In this document: positions 10,220 to 21,288 of the stretch, piece by piece
How positions within the stretch are numbered: position 1 is the stretch's first letter
Layout of the letters: each line of letters begins with the position of its first letter
Source: Pyrrhoderma lamaoense
Lineage: Eukaryota > Basidiomycota > Agaricomycetes > Hymenochaetales > Hymenochaetaceae
Assembly (NCBI GenBank): GCA_002794735.1
Contig: NBAZ01000002.1
Location: 1,426,001-1,490,000 of the forward strand
DNA length: 64,000 bases
Direction: 5' to 3'
The notes under the pieces: generated by a model
Seen by the model: only the letters and a program-made list of their open reading frames with translations
Told to the model about the DNA's origin: nothing
Database searches by the model: none
Translations under genes and position numbers: made by a program

Positions 10220-12724
10220 AATTTATCTACGAATCAGGAGCTAATGAAGTGCTACATACCTGCTGTCTTAAGTGTATTATTGAAGTTACATTGGTCTTGA
10301 TGTTCTTTATTATCGTCTTCATAGTCTAGCTCCGAGCTTTGTGCAATTGATATGGTCTCAAAATCCACAAAAGTGTGAAAATGACGAAAAGGTGATATTG
10401 ATCGAGGGGAGGCTGAAATTAATCGTGGGCTTATGAGGGAATGTTCACTAGAGTTGAAGAATCGGAATACTGAAGGATCGGGTGTATCTTTTCCCTCACC
10501 AATACGCGCGATAACACTCCATGGTTTTGCACGAGACGATGCGCGTTGTGTACTCATGCCTTCCCGAATGAAAAGAAGAAGAGAGAGATGCATTAGTCAA
10601 GGATTAGGAGAAGTGGTCTCGTCCTGCTCACTGATTTCATCCTGCCAGGATAGCTGTGTACTTCCGCCTACACTCGTTTCACTTTCAGTGTTGCTATTTG
10701 TGTATGAAAGACCTGGATCAAGTGCCACATTATCCTTTGGAACATGGTATGAGAGTAAAGTGAACCAATAATTAAGCTGAATACTGGATTTGAAAATCAA
10801 AACAACGGAGTCGTATCCAGCATCATCTCTTGCCCAATCTATAGTCAGCTCTAACGGATCTAATGAGTTTCTATCAATAACTAGTCTATCGGACGAAACA
10901 AAAAACTCAAGGCATACGTACCATCCGATACCTTTTCTATGCTGACTAATCTTGAAAGACGGATGTAACACAGCTCTTCAATATTATTTAACCCTGTTGC
11001 GATTGAGCGAAGACCAGACCCAATATCCCATGGGGCCCAGGGATGTTCATTGTCATCCAAAGTAGACGTAGTTGGGTTGTCTTGATTAGAAATCCTGACA
11101 AGAAGCAGCATCTCCTCAAATAGAAACGAGAAGATTGGTGTTTCTATACTCCCATCGGCCCCGTCAGTAACTACAAGACCTAAGCTATCTTCGGATATAA
11201 GACTTCCCATATCTCCGGCATGAAAATCAAATTGGCTGAAGGTATTAGCTAAGATATTCAAGGCACGCATACTTCGTCTACAAATAAGCATTTCGTTCAG
11301 ATTCTCCCGGAGACTGCTTAGCATCAAATAAGCCAAACAGAGTGAATCGAAGATAGGGGCCTTTTCTTGTGGGTGAGTATAAGAAAGGACTAGCTGCACA
11401 TATACAAGTTTGATTAACCAAAACACCGTAAACATCATTTGTCCGTTCGTCAACAGAAATAAGTAACATACAGAACAAACGTGTATATAGTTGAAGATAT
11501 GCTCTATAGGGCCAGGAAGGAGCTCCTTGAGATTTGTATATTTGACGAGGAGTTCCTTGTCCTGCGTGTATATTTTAAGTGATATAGATGAAGATTCTAG
11601 TCGATGAGAACTAACCTGCCTACTAGTCAAAATCACTTGCTCTATGAGTATGACCAACGCAGAGTAATGAGCACAGTATGACTGATATGCACCAGCACTG
11701 ATGATGTAAAGATCTGTCTATTTCAGGCATAGTAAGAAGATAGTAATGGCATTACTATTATGACAAATTGTCACCTTTAAGGCAAAAAGCTCATCCCAGA
11801 AGATATAGTCCGTCGACGGTATATTTTCTCTTCGTAAATAATTAACAATGTATTCCTGATAAGAGGCAATATTCCCAAGGTACACTGATAGGCATTCGAG
11901 ACTTGATGAGTATTCTCGGGAGGAGTTCCCGAAATCTCGTTGATTAGTACCTTGTTGTTGTATCAAAATCACCAACTTATTAATTAATCAGACGAAAATG
12001 GTTACAATACCTCCATCTCCCGGATATCAGCGAGGTAACCCACTTCACTGTCAATCAAAATTTCTGTAAACTCGGCTTTATCGCATTGTGAGGAAAGGGG
12101 TAATTCATAGACATTCGGATATGTTGCCTCGAGGCAGAAGAGCACCCTCTGAACTGTCCTTAGTACCTATATAACGGATAATTTAGCCCGTGTATTCACA
12201 GATAGTATCTTTCGACTGGCCCACTATACCTTGATAAATCCTGAGCATTCTCCGCTCAAAAGTTCTGCCACCTTGAACGATTCACCATACCCGAGAACTC
12301 CTTGTAACTCAAGCATTTCGATACGCCTCAAGAACTCTGTAATTTGTCCTCGGTTCGAGTCCTCCCCATGTAAATCAGCGTCCTCTGCGTATAAGTGGGA
12401 GGTCCCACCAGTCTTTGACCCAAGCAGATTTAAAAGGATGAGCAAAGGGGCCCCTTGCACAAAGACTCGATATAGCACTATTGTAGGCTCTTCAAGAGAG
12501 CCGACATGACTACCCACGTTTGGGAAGATACCAAAAGAACATATTGAATAAAGATCAATAGCCGACGAATACGGGTAAGACAGAGTTGACCGGAGCGTAG
12601 GAGATTGAGGAAGCCAGCAGCGAAATTCTGGAATAAGGCGGAGTCGAGGAAGGATACGTGTCGAGAGTTCTTTTAAAGCATGGGGTAAGCGCGACGAGGG
12701 GCCGAAAACTGTGGTAGATTTCAT
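10216..12724 (-). CDS. Cdc24-like Rho/Cdc42 guanine-nucleotide exchange factor (CH-like, DH, PH)
   Basis: Multi-exon gene resembling the polarity GEF Cdc24. Exon 1 (12724-12230) matches the Cdc24 calponin-homology-like region: two basic/Pro stretches, then AIDLYSICSFGIFPNVGS, GAPLLILLNLLG and FKVAELLSGECSGFIK. The DH domain begins ILIDSEVGYLADIREME (about 12060) and includes a YQSYCAHYSALVILIEQ segment (about 11690-11640). The usual helix with PxQR..YPLLL is divergent (PIEHIFNYIH, about 11500). A PH-like domain follows (SFLFEEMLLLVRI through LELTIDWARDD to LNYWFTLLSYH, about 11140-10750). A branch-point-like TTGACTAATG and pyrimidine tract support an intron at about 10646-10577 that keeps the frame into AKPWSVIARIGE. 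No PB1 domain is present, unlike Cdc24. The frame then ends at a TGA at 10218-10216, overlapping the kinase start. Confidence 0.78.
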
Positions 12725-13357
12725 TCAATATTCTAACAGAAATTGATGAGCGAGGTATTTCTAGGCGGTCCCGTACTTTATTTTGAGGATGTTATTGTGG
12801 TGCAAGAAGCCAAGATAGGATGTAGAGTTGGCTTGCTTTACAAATATGATTTATTCTTATAACTATCACAGTCCCAGTCTATCGTGTTGTATAAGCCCAA
12901 ATATCAAGTCAAAAGGAAGAGTCTAGGAGAAGTATACAGATAGCCGTTGCTGGAGATAAAGGGGATTCCCGGCAGCGAACAGCACAGTTGCAAGTGGAAA
13001 GAAACCAAGCTTGTCACGAAGCTATCTTCGGGCGCATCATTGATGAATGCCACCGCCATCACGATATCTCCGTGAGACGCGAAGGCCTTTATAAAACACT
13101 CGCTCATCATGTTTCTATCCATATTCACGATCTTATGTCGGCCTTGTCAAAGTCATTGTATATCAGGTAGTGAACGAGTGCAGTATTCGGGCGCTGTGTT
13201 TCATACAGTTGCAGTAGCGCCCAACCCGTCCGATGCATATGTCACGTGATTTAAGGTACTTCTGTCGCTAATGACAACTCGAAAAGTTGTTCCTTTTGTT
13301 GCTAACAAGACGTTGCTATCAGGACGTTGCTTCATATTAAAATAAAATTATACAAGA
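12725..13357. other. Intergenic spacer
   Basis: About 630 bases upstream of the RhoGEF and downstream of the GT15 gene. A 74-residue minus-strand ORF at 13128-12904 starts with ATG but shows no motif. Nothing else is visible. Confidence 0.5.
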
Positions 13358-14877
13358 TTACACTAGATCCGATAGAAATGCACTTCCTGGTTTACGGTAA
13401 TTATATAACAGTATGGACTCAATGGCTTCCGAGTTGACTGGAACATTTACATACTGAACCGCGAATCCCATTGTGCCAGTACTGCATACCGCAATACTCT
13501 TCTACATCCTTTTCTACATCGAAGAACATACTAACAGTAGCATAACGAATCGGTGCATCACCTGTTTCAATTTTTGTATCGTTAATCACGTCCAGTGCAT
13601 AGTAAAACCACATACCCCATCGATATTTATATATTCGTTCTGGAACTCTCATTATTTCATCTAACCAAGCTCGGACGTCTGGCCTTCGGAACGACTCGAG
13701 TTTGACAATCTCAAAGTTATTATAATAAGTAGGGAAGTCTAATCCTTCCGGTTTAACATTCTCGCGTCTCCCATCAGGCCATGTCCATCCGTTTTTCTCT
13801 AGTTGACGATCAACCTCTGGATGAGTACGCGAGTACTCATCGACAAGATTCCACATGCCGATAGTGACCCAATCGGGGTCGGTTGTTCGGGACCGATATG
13901 CATATGTTCTATTATGTTCATGGAAGAGTTCAATAGGATCATAACAAAGAGGCTGGTAGATATATGAATCTGTATCCAGCCTCATATAGTACGTAACATC
14001 CTTGAGTCGTGGATGATCAAATATCTGGGACGCGAAGAACGCGCACATCTGGTGATAGCCTACGAGGAAGAAAAAAAATCGAAGTCAGAATGTCTAAAGC
14101 TTACACCATATATGGATTATTGGTCGTGGGATACTAAATTAGACTAAGACGCTAAAGAGGGTGACATAAAAATAGCTTCGCGGCAATCTATGAGGAAGAA
14201 GCGTTGTGCGTTCCACGAAGCTTACCGTTCTTCGAGTTAAGAAAAGAAGGTGATTTGAAGAGGGTGGGGAGAAGGATGGATAGAAAATAAAGGACTAACC
14301 AGGCCATGAATCTCCAAATACGGGTTGTACGACTGATTTATCATGCGAAATGCCTTCTGGTAAAGCCCAATCCACTCTGACCCATTCTATCCGATCTAAA
14401 AACCATCTAGCTTTCTGTCCACCCCGAGAAAGTCATACATCCTCAGCATGAAGTCGGCTCGTTTAGATTCGTCGTCTAGATCGTCTGCGTACATGAATAG
14501 GATAGGCCATGGTTGCATTGGAACATTATTGAAGAGATAAGACATTGACAGGATGAGTTCTCGAAGGCGATGAAGGTTAACGAGATAGAGGACAACTGCT
14601 GAATATCCAATATTACTATTCAGGAGCTGCTTAACTGGTGTATCTAGTCTCAAGGTGAATTATTCTATTCGAATAGATATGATGAGTAAAACAACGTACC
14701 TTGCACTTCGAATTGAGGTGTAGACTCCATATGTTTTCTAACAAACTCCCCTGTAGTGTAGAAACGCGCCGAAGCCTGCATCAAGCTCCTCATATGCCAT
14801 AAAAATATCACGCAGCATAATGCGGCTATGCCAAGAAGGTACTTCCTTGCAGGATGGGTTCGTACATCGTAGTACAT
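13358..14877 (-). CDS. GT15 alpha-1,2-mannosyltransferase (KRE2/MNT1/KTR family)
   Basis: Golgi type II membrane glycosyltransferase that adds alpha-1,2-mannose from GDP-mannose to N- and O-glycans. The start at 14877 gives a short cytoplasmic tail and one membrane anchor (YLLGIAALCCVIFLWHM), then a stem. The catalytic domain carries the family blocks IEWVRVDWALPEGIS (about 14380), MCAFFASQIFDHPRLKDVTYYMRLDTDSYI (in the exon from 14048), and the FPTYYNNFEIVKL block with the conserved Glu. It then has KYRWGMWFYYALDV and QYWHNGIR near the end. An intron at about 14705-14647 joins EVQ to DTPVKQLL in frame. Two apparent single-base losses occur, near 14405 (before ARWFLDRIEW) and near 13459 (after HNGIRG). 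With the second corrected, the frame continues to SDLV and a TAA at 13360-13358 instead of stopping at 13419. Confidence 0.9.
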
Positions 14878-15861
14878 TCCTTATCGTGGAAGGTGAAGGA
14901 ATAGAGAGATATGGACTACCGAGACATGCGTTTACTGATTAAATGTATGTTTCGTTTTACCTCAGATTAGCGCGGTGCGCAGTACTCTTTTTTTTGCGGC
15001 ACCCGAAAGAATTTCGTAGGCCGAAACATTATTGTCCTATTTAGGCAAAGCCACCCTTATTAATCTCTGATGTCATCTATTATCTCTAGTAATCTGTGGG
15101 CTATCAAACGGCAAGAAATTACTGTAACACTGTGTCCAGGAAATTCGCAATTATAATTAAATATACACAGGGCGCTAACAACTATTGCGGTGAGAATAAA
15201 CCGTAATTTAGCTGCCTTATAATTCAAATATCTAGTAATAAATAATACCTTATAAACATGTTGATTGTTTCGTCAGCATCGTACATGAAAGGGCATCTAA
15301 ACTCGTGATTACCCGAAAAAAGAGTACTATGTTATTACAATGGGATGCATGTCTTGAAATTCTAACATGGTATGGGGTTGGCCCTCATAGGTTTCCGATA
15401 TCAGAGAGGAGTCTCCCCACAAGTGAAACGAGAAGACTACGGCTGAGTACCTTTCGTAGCGCGCAGGGAGCAATAGACCTCGGTGTTTCTTGAGCATTTG
15501 TTTATTCTTCAAGGGAAAGTGAAATCACGAAGGTTTGTCAATCAACAGCAGAATGGCCCATCCGCACCTAGCCGTTTATTTGACTCAAGCAGACAGTATT
15601 GTCCTTTCCTACTATAAATCAACAGAAGAAAACAAAGGCACAAAGGCACAAACAACAAATTATCATACACTAGTAGTACATAATACGACTTGATTATCTC
15701 GGCTAAGAGAAGACAACTACAAAACGCGCATGACATAAGCACATATGTTGTTGAGGTGGCCCTAAGTTAGTGGTTTATCTTCCAAACTTCAGTTCACTTC
15801 TTATTACACCAAGTAATATCCAATTCTTTATCTTAAAAACTCATATAAAAGTCACAACATC
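14878..15861. other. Divergent intergenic region
   Basis: About 1 kb between the GT15 start (minus) and a plus-strand gene, so it should contain two outward promoters. ORFs inside it (for example 15305-15493) show no motif. Short A and T runs are common. Confidence 0.5.
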
Positions 15862-16573
15862 ATGTCTTTCAGTCAGGACACTAGAGCTAACAAGTACAAA
15901 TACACTCCAAAAAGTCAATCTCGTCTGCGACAGTCATTCACCCTGGAAGATTTGCTTGCTTCTGACGAATATAAAGAAAGTGGTGGAAATGAAACGGAGG
16001 TTAAGTCTACTACCTATAAGCATATTACATCCGACTAACTTATACACCTATAGAGAATACGTTTCCTACAGACTCCGAAACGAACGTACCTCAAGAATCA
16101 ATGAATACTATGGATCCATATACATCCTCATCGTGTTTTCAAAAGGAGTATGACAAAAGAATGAGTGCGAGTCTTCTCCATAGCCCTTATAGCTTCATCA
16201 AACTATACATACCACAGTCACTTCACTAGAATTATCTCCACGAAAAAAGACGGAGAAGAGTATAAGAGAAACAAGACGTACTTCCCGTACGTACTCTGAA
16301 CCACCACTACTAGAGCAAGATGTCAACGACGATTTCTCCTATGCCCTAGAAGCGGACAAATCAAGGGATTGCCTTGAGGGCAAGATTTCACATTATAGAA
16401 AACTCTCCGAAGAGTATGTAGAGACTATCCAAAAAGAGATTAGTTTAATACAAGAAAACACTGCCGACGTACAAGATTATATGAAAATGTCAGATATCCG
16501 AGTAGGTATATACGAGCGCATGGGCAGGAGCTTAGAAGAAATCGAGGAATTACTCGGCTCTAAGGGCTGGTAG
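15862..16573 (+). CDS. Hypothetical coiled-coil protein
   Basis: Not recognised. An ATG at 15862 opens MSFSQDTRANKYKYTPKS and continues to about 15998. The final exon starts after a CAG near 16217 and runs to a TAG at 16571-16573. It reads SLELSPRKKTEKSIRETRR, then a long charged helix (SEEYVETIQKEISLIQENT ... RMGRSLEEIEELLGSKGW) that looks like a coiled coil of about 70 residues. A middle segment (TFPTDSETNVPQESMNTMD) lies at about 16060-16150. The first intron candidate, 15999-16052, has a clear branch site (CGACTAACTTA). The phases of the three pieces do not join cleanly, so either an exon edge is wrong or single-base losses are present. The codon pattern and absence of stops in a helix of this length argue that it is a real gene. 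A small kinetochore, vesicle or cytoskeletal coiled-coil factor is possible but unsupported. Confidence 0.6.
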
Positions 16574-17068
16574 TATTTACTTTGTGGCCCGTACTAAGGT
16601 TTACTCTGTGTATGTTATAAATGTATGTACAAGTATTTCGCACTTTATGCTCTACAATTATCAACACTTTCAGTATCCTTCTATAAAGGTATGTAATTTT
16701 ACAGATTTCTACTCGTACATAGTCTTGTACTTAAACGAGATCAATAAGAAACACCTAATTGGTTAATGATTCACCGATACATCTGTCGACTCAGTTACTA
16801 TCTATCATATTTCTAGGTGGTTTCTTCGTATATTACATAGCCACGATTTTCCGATTGCAGCAAGACACATCCTTCCTTTTATCTTATGATTAGGCTTCGA
16901 TAAAGAAAGGAGTTGAAGGAATAGGAGAAATCTAACTCTAGTTTCGCCTATTTTACAGTCTACTAATTTGGGTTTATTACATTCGTACTATAAATAAAAA
17001 AAGATACGTGACAGCTTATGTAACATATCTTAGTCTCCCTCTCTAGATCTGAAACCAGTGTCTCAAGT
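16574..17068. other. Intergenic spacer
   Basis: About 500 bases, AT-rich, between two plus-strand genes. It is likely the promoter of the gene at 17069; nothing else is seen. Confidence 0.5.
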
Positions 17069-18347
17069 ATGGATCGGACTCACCAACAATTCTTTCAGCT
17101 TTCTGACTATTGCAAATATGTAGTTCAAAGGTAGCAGGTTCAATAACGACAACAAGTCATAACTTACCATCAATATACATATTTCTTATTTCAGCTCAGA
17201 TGTAATTGAAGACCAGCGTGTCTATGTACGAGAGCAAGTATCAGAGAAAGTTGTTTGGTATAAAGTATGTCATGTTTTTGTATTCCCGTGGTCGTACAGA
17301 TTCTTACGGGTCCAAAGGAAAGGTTTCTTACGGATACCGAAATAGTGGAGAATATTGTTGTGAGTCATTATCATTAATGTGACTGCGAATCCCTCGAAAT
17401 TGACATTCATTCACGCGGAGTCGTAGGAAAACGCAACTTCAAGGATATGCTGGTCAATTCACAGACCTAAACGAGGATGGTATATTCGGCTGCGATCACC
17501 AAGCTTTCCAAGAGGTGCTGCTATTCCGTTGACCGCTTTGCCGGTCTCGTCCCCGTTTCATGCAGAAGCTGCTCTCACCTTTTCATCCCGAGTCAACCCT
17601 CCCAGTCAGAAGTCCCATTTAAGCCCTCCGGCAGCTAAGACTATCCCTGTTTCGACAGGCTCATCAAAATCATCAATGGAGACTATCATTTCGAGCTCGG
17701 AGAATGTTATACATTCATATCCTCCCACCCCTTCCCCAAGTACAAGCAAATCGGGGCAGCCGCCATCCCCGGCTACTGTGCGCGCGAAACTTGCCAAGTT
17801 ATCGTCACCATGTACCCCAAATCAATCAATATCAGATAAAATATCTTCTACGTCTGTTAATTCTGAGATCCGACCTTTCCTTTTAGCACCACACTCGACG
17901 CCTCTTGCTCCTGACCCAATTAGTAATTCTCTCATCGGTAGAGCGATATCCATGTTCAGGAATAGCAAGCCGTCACACTCGGTCTCCTTTACGCTATGCC
18001 CACTTCCATTTTTCCCTGAGCTCCCAACTGCTAAGTCAGAGACGCAATCAAAGCGACAATCTGTCATCGCTAAAATACAAGAACTTGATCCCCCACGACC
18101 TCCGCCTTTGATTATTTTCCATGATCAGACGTCTGCCTGGAGTTTTGGGTCCAATAGTGGGCTACTGGAGATTGATGTAGGAATTGAACGCGAGCTTGGT
18201 GTGGATAGGAGTTTCTGGATTTCTGTTGCATTGGCTTATATGGATTTTCTCATAGACCGCGAAGTGAGTTCCTTTATTCTATATGATTACACCTCACTCA
18301 AATTATTGGCACTTTACAAGGGCTACCTGGCTGCAGCCGGCGGTTAA
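17069..18347 (+). CDS. Conserved-looking hypothetical protein with a disordered centre
   Basis: Not assigned to a named family. The model joins in frame without any break: exon 1 from ATG 17069 (MDRTHQQFFQLSDYCKYVVQ), then SSDVIEDQRVYVREQVSEKV, ILTGPKERFLTDTEIVENIV, and a long exon from about 17427. That exon starts NATSRICWSIHRPKRGWYIR and LRSPSFPRGAAIPLTALP. A Ser/Pro-rich stretch of about 150 residues follows, then an ordered C-terminal block: PPPLIIFHDQTSAWSFGS, GLLEIDVGIERELGVDRSFW and ISVALAYMDFLIDRE. A last intron (GTGAGT...CAAG, about 18263-18320) leads to GYLAAAGG and a TAA at 18345-18347. The ordered ends (W-rich, two blocks) and clean splicing make it a real gene. I infer a basidiomycete-restricted protein, cytosolic, with no membrane segment or signal peptide. 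Confidence 0.75.
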
Positions 18348-18676
18348 GGCATATACTTTTTCATGTTTCTTCTGGCAAGAATATACTTTTTGTCTTCACG
18401 AGATTCTACTTCTCCATGATTATTGATTTCATCTGGACATTGTCTTGTAATTCGTTTAGCTTTCGCTCTTTCTAGTACGTTTCTTGTTAAACTATACATA
18501 TATGTAATTAGATCTTTGGAATGACAATGGAAAATACTTCGTGCATGTGACCGAGTTACACGTCGCGTCATTAAACATGACAGCCAGTGCGCGTGGAACT
18601 TCTATAAGGTTTTGCCTCCAATTCCAAGTTTTTTCAATACGAAGTTAGACTTGGTATGAGCCGCTGAAAAATATCT
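18348..18676. other. Intergenic spacer
   Basis: About 330 bases between two plus-strand genes, probably the COQ8 promoter. No gene is seen. Confidence 0.5.
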
Positions 18677-20964
18677 ATGCCTCCGGGACCTTTGTACAAC
18701 TGGTTCTGTGTTCTGCACTCGGTGTCAGAGATAGTAAGTCATGCGGCAGCAATTAGGGCGAGTCAGTTGTCGAAAGTAGGTCCAGTAAGGCGAACCCTTA
18801 CAGGAGAGTTCGGAGCGGATGCCTCGATCAAATCAAGGAGGCATGTCGTGATGGACAACAATGCTGGAGAAGAACTGAATTCTATCAACAATCGTCGAAA
18901 AAAGCCGTCCGACAAGACAGAGACCATTTCCGGGATTGAAATGACGAATACCATTGTTTCGCCGAATTATTCCGTGGATCCTATTGCTTCTAGACCAGAG
19001 ACCAGGAAGGATGCAAAAGTACACGAACTCTCCGTACAAAAAAATACGATGGAGGAGACAATGGAAAAATCTAAGCCTATTTTGGGAATAGAGAATATGG
19101 GGTCAGTTCAGGAGGTAAGTATATACAAGTCCACTAGTTTACACTCCTGATATTCAGACTCGTTCTTAGCCTCAGGAAACCCTAGGTACTCCATCACCGG
19201 AGCCAGAACCAGAGCCTATGCCCTCTTTATCTCAAACACAACGCAATCTCCGTGCCTCAAAAGTCCCCTCTTCCCGAATCGGACGACTTTTCCATTACGG
19301 TGGATTAGCTGCCTCTCTTGGATATGGAGCTGCCTCGGAAGCACTTCGACGTGTTTCCTCTTCTCAATCAAGCGAAGAAGGGCAGTCGTTGATGATGACT
19401 TCAGCGAATATAACGCGTCTTGTGGACAAGCTATCCCGTATGCGGGGAGCTGCCTTGAAGCTTGGACAGTTCATGAGTATACAGGGTATGCGACTTCAGT
19501 ATGCGACTTCCAAATGGACATTGTAGTTGATCTTCACTTTTATTTAGACTCACAATTGCTCCCAAAAGATGTTGAAGAGGTTTTCCGTAAGGTTCAAGAT
19601 AGTGCACATTATATGCCTAATTGGCAAATGGAGGTAAGGTATATTCTCATGTCACTCTATTGCATGGACTTTGGCCTAACCTACCTACTTCACTGTACTA
19701 TGGTATAGCGTGTACTAAACGAAGCTTTGGGTGAATCTTGGGCTTCCAATTTTGAAGCCTTTGATCCTGTACCTTTCGCCGCTGCATCTCTTGGTCAGGT
19801 GCATCGTGCAACACTTGCTGCTCATGTCTCTCCCACAGGGAAACCTGCAAATGTTGCAGTGAAAGTCCAATTCCCTGATATAGCCCGAAGCATTGAAAGT
19901 GATCTTGGATATCTGAAGCTGCTACTAGGTGCCAGTCGGGTCCTTCCGAAGGCTTATTTTTAGATAAGACATTACGAGTTATGAAGGAAGAACTTAAAGA
20001 CGAATGTGATTATCTCCGAGAAGCTTCTTGTGCGAGATTCTTCAGAGAGGAAGGGATGAAGGATGATAAGAGGTTTAGAGTACCATGGGTTTGGGAAGGG
20101 ACTACCGAAAAGGTACTTGTAATGGAACTCATGGATGGTGTTAGCGTTGGTGGTAACGTGGTAGACACCTTAAGTCAGGAATCGCGGGATCAGGTAATAT
20201 AAGTCTTCTATCAGTTGCTTGATACTGAGAAAATTGCCACTAGATTGCTACTATGATTGTCGAGTTATGCATGAAAGAACTCTTCCAATTCCGTATGATG
20301 CAAACTGATCCTAACTGGTCGAACTTCTTGTGGAATGAGCGTACTAAGCAGGTAAATCTCATTCTCAACTACGTGCTTTATAAGGAGGAAATCTGATTCA
20401 ATTGATCTAGATCGAGCTCATTGATTTTGGCGCGACGCGAAGTTATTCCGCTTCCTTCATTGATAAATGGATGCACGTACTACAAGCTGCCGTTGCTCAG
20501 AATCATGACGAATGTGTACACTGGTCCCAAGAGCTAGGATATCTCACAGGCAAAGAAGGGGAAGAGATGGTTGAAGCGCATGTCAAGTCCCTCGTACTTC
20601 TTGCATCACCGTTCCGACGCCCAGAAACTAAGGCGGACGAAAACAAGAATATGGATACCAGAATAGATGATCGATATGCTTTTGGTAAAGGGACAGAGTG
20701 GTCGAAGATCACAAAGGAGATACGCTCGTTGATTCCACTTATGTTGGAACAGAGACTTACGCCTCCACCGCAGGAGACATATAGTCTAAACAGGTATTGA
20801 ATTGCTATACTTATCATGTAGCAAAACATTTCCTGATGCCTTTTTTTGGTAGAAAACTCAGTGGCGCATTCCTCCTTGCCTCTCGACTCGGAGCCCGAAT
20901 TGATACTTGTGGTATCTGGGAACGAACGACTGCAAACTACAAATTCTCGGATGCCAACTTATAA
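18677..20964 (+). CDS. COQ8: COQ8/ADCK3-type atypical kinase of ubiquinone biosynthesis
   Basis: Mitochondrial UbiB-family ATPase/kinase-like protein that supports the coenzyme Q synthesis complex. The diagnostic motifs are present: the KxGQ motif in [13 protein letters not shown] (about 19450), the Ala-rich loop in [12 protein letters not shown] (about 19780) in place of a normal glycine loop, the catalytic-like lysine in [18 protein letters not shown] (about 20005), the metal-binding region [14 protein letters not shown] (about 20300), and [11 protein letters not shown] (about 20412, DFG-like). The N-terminal 150 residues are low in complexity and fit a mitochondrial presequence plus linker. 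At least eight exons end at a TAA at 20962-20964. One apparent single-base loss near 19952 breaks the highly conserved [13 protein letters not shown] stretch, exactly where the family is almost invariant. That points to a sequence error more than to gene death. Confidence 0.93.
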
Positions 20965-21288
20965 TTTGATACAAGCATAAGGCGGCAACTGATAATACAT
21001 CTTCCTTCGACCGTGCATACCCAATAGAAAGAGCAAAGAACCCCATTTTTTTTAGATAATCTCCTTCAAAAGAAGAAACTAATGTTATAATTATTCCTCA
21101 GTAAAGTAGTTGAATACTCTAGTACTACAACAAAACAAAAAATGTAATAACTACATCTTACTAAAAAAAAGCCTATACTGATGAAGTACAGGATTGCATT
21201 ACAGATACTTTTTTTCTTGTCTATCACGCGAGACCCTTATGATGGGAAGCACAAAGAACGTAAAAAAAAACAGAAAGGAAAACATGAT
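20965..21288. other. Convergent intergenic region
   Basis: About 320 bases between the 3' ends of COQ8 (plus) and the methyltransferase (minus). It contains several A-runs and no ORF of interest. Confidence 0.5.

Noticed and set aside
12904..13128. 74-residue minus-strand ORF starting with ATG
   Set aside because: No motif, no convincing splice partners, and a stop in frame just upstream of the start. Could be a small gene but not supported.
14640..14710. A frame break in the first intron of the GT15 gene
   Set aside because: Choosing the acceptor ACTAG instead of TTGAG gives EVQ-DTPVKQLL in frame, so no break is needed.
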